Assembly: GCA_964385505.1 (NCBI GenBank)
Contig: CAYLPI010000159.1
Location: 1 to 8,965 of the forward strand
Origin: CAITSH01 sp964385505
Lineage (GTDB): Bacteria; Pseudomonadota; Gammaproteobacteria; Burkholderiales; SG8-39
Length of the DNA: 8,965 bases
Direction: 5' to 3'
Shown here: piece after piece, positions 5,690 to 8,965 of the stretch
Numbering within the stretch: position 1 is the first letter of the stretch
Layout: every line of letters starts with the position of its first letter
Translations under genes and position numbers: made by a program
Notes under the pieces: generated by a model
Told to the model about the DNA's origin: nothing
Databases searched by the model: none
What the model saw: the letters and a program-made list of their open reading frames with translations, nothing else

Positions 5690-6895
5690 TCAGGCGTAAC
5701 AGCGCAGCCTGAACGAAAACTCCTCCAGATGCCGGATGCCGCTCGCCTCGGCACGCTGGCACCAGTCCTGCAGGTCCTTGAGCAATTGCTCCTTCGACGC
5801 GCTGGAGCGCTCCCACAGCGCCGACAACTCCTGGCGCATGGTGTACACGGTCTCGAGCGGCTTGCTCTTGGCAAGAGCCGCCGCCAACTGCTGCTGCTCC
5901 GGTGCCGCCAGCGCCTTGTGGTCGCGGTTGAGCCAACGCTTGAAACGCGCCAGCATCTCGGCATCCTGCGGCGACTGCTGCCGCAGCTTGGCTACTTCCT
6001 CGGAATAGGTCGCCTTCAGCGACTTGGCGTACTTGGCCAGCACATCATAACGGTTGGCGATCACCGCCTGCAGCATGTCGGCATCGGCCACGGCCTTGGC
6101 ACCGGCCAGCTTCGGCGTGGGGGCCACCTTCTTTACCGTGGCCAGACCGAACGAGGCCATGATGCAGATGTACATCCAGCCGATGTCGAACTCGTACCAC
6201 TTGTTCGACAGCTTGGCCGAGGTGGCGTAAGTGTGATGGTTGTTATGCAGCTCTTCGCCGCCGATCAGAATGCCCCAGGGCACGATGTTGGTGCTGGCAT
6301 CGGCGCAGTCGAAATTGCGGTAGCCGAAGTAGTGGCCGATGCCGTTGATGACCCCGGCCGCCCAGAACGGAATCCAGATGATCTGCGTCAGGAGGATGAC
6401 GAGGCCGGGCAAAATGCCGAACAGCGACACGTTGATGACGCCCATGATGGTCAGGCCCAGCGTCTGGTACTTGCTGTAGAGGTTGTGCTCGAGCCAGTCG
6501 TCGGGCGTGCCATGGCCGTAGCGCTCGATGGTGTCCTTGACCCGCGACTCCCTGACGTAGAGCACCACGCCGCCCCACAGCACGCGGTTGATGCCCAGCA
6601 CCTGCGGGCTGTGCGGGTCATCGACGGTTTCGCATTTGGCGTGATGTTTGCGATGGATGGCCGCCCACTCCTTGGTCACCATACCCGTGGTCATCCACAG
6701 CCAGAAACGGAAAAAATGGCTGGCGATCGGATGCAGCTCCAGCGCGCGGTGCGCCTGGTGGCGGTGCAGGAAAATGGTCACTGCGGCAATCGTCACGTGC
6801 GTCAGCGCGAGGGCGACCAGTGCGAGCTGCCACCACTCAAGGTCATAAATACCCGAAAAAATAACCGGAATATTACGGATTTCAGCGAAGGTCAT
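5690..6895 (-). CDS. Membrane-bound fatty acid (acyl-CoA/acyl-lipid) desaturase, delta-9 type
   Basis: A 401-residue inner-membrane di-iron enzyme that would introduce a double bond into acyl chains using oxygen and an electron donor. The three histidine boxes of the family are intact: HRHQAH (44-49), HRKHH (81-85) and HNNHH (217-221), with an extra conserved histidine at 188 in GHYFGYRNF. Hydrophobic spans at about 21-43, 58-72, 148-170 and 171-187 surround them, and the order is that of stearoyl-CoA-type delta-9 desaturases. Residues from about 258 to the end form a soluble, charged, helix-rich tail with no cytochrome b5 or ferredoxin motif. The ATG at 6895 places the first hydrophobic span correctly, but no clear ribosome site is seen. 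It lies 78 bases after the MscS-like gene on the same strand. Class is near certain; exact substrate and double-bond position are inferred. Confidence 0.93.
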   Translation of the reverse strand: MTFAEIRNIPVIFSGIYDLEWWQLALVALALTHVTIAAVTIFLHRHQAHRALELHPIASHFFRFWLWMTTGMVTKEWAAIHRKHHAKCETVDDPHSPQVLGINRVLWGGVVLYVRESRVKDTIERYGHGTPDDWLEHNLYSKYQTLGLTIMGVINVSLFGILPGLVILLTQIIWIPFWAAGVINGIGHYFGYRNFDCADASTNIVPWGILIGGEELHNNHHTYATSAKLSNKWYEFDIGWMYICIMASFGLATVKKVAPTPKLAGAKAVADADMLQAVIANRYDVLAKYAKSLKATYSEEVAKLRQQSPQDAEMLARFKRWLNRDHKALAAPEQQQLAAALAKSKPLETVYTMRQELSALWERSSASKEQLLKDLQDWCQRAEASGIRHLEEFSFRLRCYA

Positions 6896-6925
6896 CTAAT
6901 GGCCTAGGTTGGTTGAATTGCGGGC

Positions 6926-6931
6926 ATTTTA
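6926..6931 (-). promoter_or_regulatory. Possible -10 box of the desaturase gene inside an inverted repeat
   Basis: On the minus strand TAAAAT, one mismatch from consensus, lies 30 bases before the desaturase ATG. No convincing -35 is visible (TTCGGG at a 16-base spacing is poor). The box sits within the spacer of a 6-bp inverted repeat, TGCGGG (6919-6924) and CCCGCA (6940-6945), which could be a regulator site. Confidence 0.33.
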
Positions 6932-6973
6932 CGTTAATTCCCGCAGGCCCGAAGAGGCATATTCCCGGCTAGG

Positions 6974-8272
6974 TTAAGCACCTGTTTTATATTGTTTTAT
7001 GTCGCTTTTGGAGGTGTCAACAAGACGGACTTCCCGCTGCGGGTACGGGATCTCGATTCCTTCGCGCCGGAACGCCTGCCATATGGCCAGGTTGAGTTCG
7101 GACCGTACGTTCAACTGGCCGGCTTCCGGATCGCGTATCCAGAAACCCAGTTCGAGGTCTATGCCGCTATCTGCAAAGCGCAAAACGTATGTGGCCGGCG
7201 GCGGCTCGGGCAGCACGCGCGGGTTGGCGAGTGCGAGCCCGGTCATCAGCGCCATCACCTTTTCAAGGTCGGACGCATAGGCCACTTGCACCTGCAGCCC
7301 CAGCCGCACGTCCCGGCTGGTAAACGAATGGTTGAGCACCGTTTGCGTGATGAAGGTTTCATTCGGGATGATTGCCTCGCGGCCGTCAAGCGCCTTGACC
7401 ACGACGCTGCGCGTGGTGATGGCGCGCACCTCGCCGTAAAAATTATCGGCGGTGATCATGTCGCCGTGGCGTATCGAGCGCTCGACCAGGATAATGAAGC
7501 CGCTCATGTAATTGCTGGCGATTTTCTGCAGTCCGAAGCCAAGGCCGACGCCCAGCGCGCCGCCAAACACCGACAGCACCGTGAGGTCTAGGCCCACCAG
7601 CGGCAGTGTGATGAGGATACCCATCACCACCAGCAGTGCGTTCACCAGACGCGCAAAGGCCACGCGCAGATTGGCATCGAGGCGATCGGCCTTGAGCAGC
7701 CGCGACTCGGCCAAGCGGCCCAGCCACAGGGAGATCAGCAGCGTGATGCCGATCCAGAAAAGACCCTGCAGCAGCACCCACATGTTCAGCTTTTGCTTGC
7801 CTACGCTGAAGCTGATGTCCTCGAGCAGATCAACCGCCTCGGGCAGCGCGCCGAAAATGTGCAGCGCAAAGCCCAGCCACACGACCAGTGCGATGGTGCG
7901 CTCAAAACTCGCCAGCAGACTGCCCTGCGCCAGCACCTGGCGCAACAGGTACAGCACCGCGCGCACCATGGCAAGGGAGCCGAGCAGCGGCACGGCCAGG
8001 CGCAACAGGTCGACCTGAAACCACGGCTTGAGCGCAATCATGCCGATCCAGACCAACAGCAGCGCGAACAGCGGGAATACCAGGCGCCTGACGCCGCCGG
8101 CGCCGAAATTGCCGAGGGACTGCAGTGTGTCGGACGCGCGCACCGACCGGCTGATCAGCAGCGCCGCAGCCAGCGCGACCACCAACACGATGAATTCCGG
8201 ATAGTTGGCAAGGTCGGTGACGTCTATCCACGCTTCGCGCAGCAGGTTCTTGACAGGGGCTTGGGTTGCCAT
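6974..8272 (-). CDS. MscS-family mechanosensitive ion channel
   Basis: A 432-residue inner-membrane channel expected to open under membrane tension and release solutes during osmotic downshock. Hydrophobic spans lie at roughly 24-42, 62-80, 87-111, 123-141, 164-184, 203-225 and 228-247, followed by the amphipathic half of the pore helix. The pore signature is clear: SVFGGALGVGLGFGLQKI (234-251), rich in Gly and Ala, then SNYMSGFIILVERSIRHGD (253-271). The beta domain contains DGREAIIPNETFI (296-308) and a C-terminal alpha/beta domain follows. It is larger than E. coli MscS (286 residues) because of extra N-terminal membrane helices, and lacks the large periplasmic domain of MscK. The ATG at 8272 has no obvious Shine-Dalgarno site. 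The nuclease gene lies 54 bases upstream and the desaturase 78 bases downstream, all on the same strand. Family certain; which MscS subtype is not. Confidence 0.92.
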   Translation of the reverse strand: MATQAPVKNLLREAWIDVTDLANYPEFIVLVVALAAALLISRSVRASDTLQSLGNFGAGGVRRLVFPLFALLLVWIGMIALKPWFQVDLLRLAVPLLGSLAMVRAVLYLLRQVLAQGSLLASFERTIALVVWLGFALHIFGALPEAVDLLEDISFSVGKQKLNMWVLLQGLFWIGITLLISLWLGRLAESRLLKADRLDANLRVAFARLVNALLVVMGILITLPLVGLDLTVLSVFGGALGVGLGFGLQKIASNYMSGFIILVERSIRHGDMITADNFYGEVRAITTRSVVVKALDGREAIIPNETFITQTVLNHSFTSRDVRLGLQVQVAYASDLEKVMALMTGLALANPRVLPEPPPATYVLRFADSGIDLELGFWIRDPEAGQLNVRSELNLAIWQAFRREGIEIPYPQREVRLVDTSKSDIKQYKTGA

Positions 8273-8323
8273 TGAGGGAAGGGCTGGTCGCTGCGTTGTG
8301 GGTTGTAAAAGGGCTGAGCGCGG

Positions 8324-8329
8324 ATTCTA
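8324..8329 (-). promoter_or_regulatory. Possible -10 box for the MscS-like gene
   Basis: Minus-strand TAGAAT overlaps the TAG stop of the nuclease gene, 51 bases before the channel ATG. The same hexamer stands before coaBC. The best -35 candidate (TTGCGC at a 15-base spacing) is weak, so the channel may instead be read through from the nuclease gene. Confidence 0.25.
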
Positions 8330-8914
8330 ACGCGCCGGTGCGTTGCGCAAACCGGCGGCGTAGGGCAGCGCGTCGGCCTGGTGACGCTGCCAGTTGTCAT
8401 GATAGGCCCGCGTCATTTCCGGATTGCGACGCAGCAGCAGCAGATTCTCGGCGTTGCGATGCTGCGCGCCCCAGGTCCAGTTGAAGCTGCCGGTAATGAC
8501 CACCGGCTCGGCGCCGCCGGCGTCGATGACCATGGTCTTGTTGTGCGCGGCGGCGTACCTGAGTTCGAGAAAAACCGGAATACCGGCAGCCGCCAGGTCG
8601 GGGATTCGGCTGTTGTCGCCGCTGAAGGTCTGCCCGCGGTCGGCGGTGACTTGCACGTCAACGCCACGCTTGTGCGCGTCGACCAGAGCCCTGGCAATGC
8701 TGCGGTTGGTAAAGGCAAAGGCCTGCACCAGGATCTGCTTGCGCGCACCCGCGATCACCTCGATCACCATGGCCTCGGCGTTGTCCCAGGGCGGGAAAGC
8801 CACCTGCATCGTGCCGGTGGCGGTGACCGCGCCGCGTTGCGCGGCATCAGCATGAACGCCGCCTGCAGGCAGCAGCGCAAAAACAGCGACAGCGCACAGC
8901 CAGGCGCTGCGCAC
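8327..8914 (-). CDS. Secreted phospholipase D-like protein, single HKD motif (Nuc-type endonuclease family)
   Basis: A 195-residue protein. Residues 1-22 look like a Sec signal peptide (Arg2, hydrophobic core, VHA before the expected cut), so it should act in the periplasm or outside. The single HKD motif is complete: His124, Lys126 and Asp131 in AHNKTMVIDAGG, followed by VITGSFNWTWGA (139-150) and RNAENLLLL (153-161), the pattern of bacterial Nuc endonucleases. Those proteins have one HKD per chain and dimerise to build one active site with a covalent phosphohistidine; here nuclease activity is the likely function, but a phosphodiesterase on lipids cannot be excluded. The start is GTG at 8914; no ATG lies in a sensible place and no good ribosome site is seen. 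The GTG is 8 bases after the stop of a frame entering from the right, which could mean translational coupling. Confidence 0.88.
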   Translation of the reverse strand: MRSAWLCAVAVFALLPAGGVHADAAQRGAVTATGTMQVAFPPWDNAEAMVIEVIAGARKQILVQAFAFTNRSIARALVDAHKRGVDVQVTADRGQTFSGDNSRIPDLAAAGIPVFLELRYAAAHNKTMVIDAGGAEPVVITGSFNWTWGAQHRNAENLLLLRRNPEMTRAYHDNWQRHQADALPYAAGLRNAPAR

Positions 8915-8922
8915 GCCCGTGC

Positions 8923-8965
8923 TCAGGACTCCACCTTGACCTTCTCCAGCAGCGCGGCAAAAAAA
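8923..8965 (-). CDS. Possible C-terminal end of an unidentified gene (cut by window edge)
   Basis: On the minus strand a frame enters from the right edge and ends in TGA at 8925-8923, reading FFAALLEKVKVES over its last 13 codons. That looks like a plausible amphipathic helix end, and the spacing to the nuclease GTG (8 bases) fits an operon. It is far too short to identify, and an open frame of this length is expected by chance. Confidence 0.4.
   Translation of the reverse strand, partial: FFAALLEKVKVES

Noticed and set aside
5594..6907. A 437-codon open frame on the plus strand covering the whole desaturase gene
   Set aside because: It lies antisense to a protein with three intact histidine boxes. 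Its translation is rich in His, Arg, Gln and Val without a domain pattern, as expected when a GC-rich gene with strong third-position bias is read backwards.
7793..8275. Gln/His/Arg-rich frame opposite the channel gene
   Set aside because: Antisense shadow of the transmembrane region of the MscS-like protein; its composition reflects reversed hydrophobic codons.

Overview
This window looks like an ordinary stretch of proteobacterial chromosome, GC-rich and densely packed. It holds eleven recognisable protein genes and possibly the last codons of a twelfth at the right edge. The gene content (clpA, dut, coaBC, radC, rpmB, rpmG) and the flavocytochrome c sulfide dehydrogenase pair suggest a beta- or gammaproteobacterium, most likely a betaproteobacterium able to oxidise reduced sulfur. 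That placement is inferred from protein style and gene order, not from a database search. There is no sign of a mobile element, CRISPR array, tRNA, rRNA or attachment site.

Layout, left to right. (1) The 3' end of clpA (+) closes with a 15-bp perfect-stem terminator. (2) A two-gene unit (+) follows: a small exported monoheme cytochrome c (fccA-like) and a Tat-exported FAD protein of the sulfide dehydrogenase family (fccB). It ends at a 16-bp perfect-stem terminator that also serves the convergent dut gene. (3) coaBC and dut lie on the minus strand, coaBC upstream. (4) radC is divergent from coaBC across a 120-bp gap. (5) rpmB and rpmG (+) have a near-consensus sigma-70 promoter and a strong terminator. 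(6) On the minus strand, read right to left, lie a possible partial gene at the edge, a secreted single-HKD phospholipase D-like nuclease, an MscS-family mechanosensitive channel and a membrane fatty acid desaturase. The desaturase converges on rpmG across a cluster of hairpins.

How the genes fit together. FccA and FccB would form a periplasmic sulfide:cytochrome c oxidoreductase. FccB oxidises sulfide at FAD and a redox cysteine pair and passes electrons to the FccA heme. CoaBC makes 4'-phosphopantetheine for coenzyme A, Dut keeps dUTP out of DNA, and L28/L33 are parts of the 50S subunit. The desaturase and the channel are both envelope functions (membrane fluidity, osmotic protection), but nothing shows they are co-regulated.

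I did not find a convincing new system. The points most worth a second look are the lipobox inside the FccB Tat signal, the roughly 145-residue helical tail on the desaturase, and an inverted repeat around the putative desaturase -10 box. The small nuclease with a GTG start is also worth checking. Several very long antisense reading frames are codon-bias shadows and were rejected.
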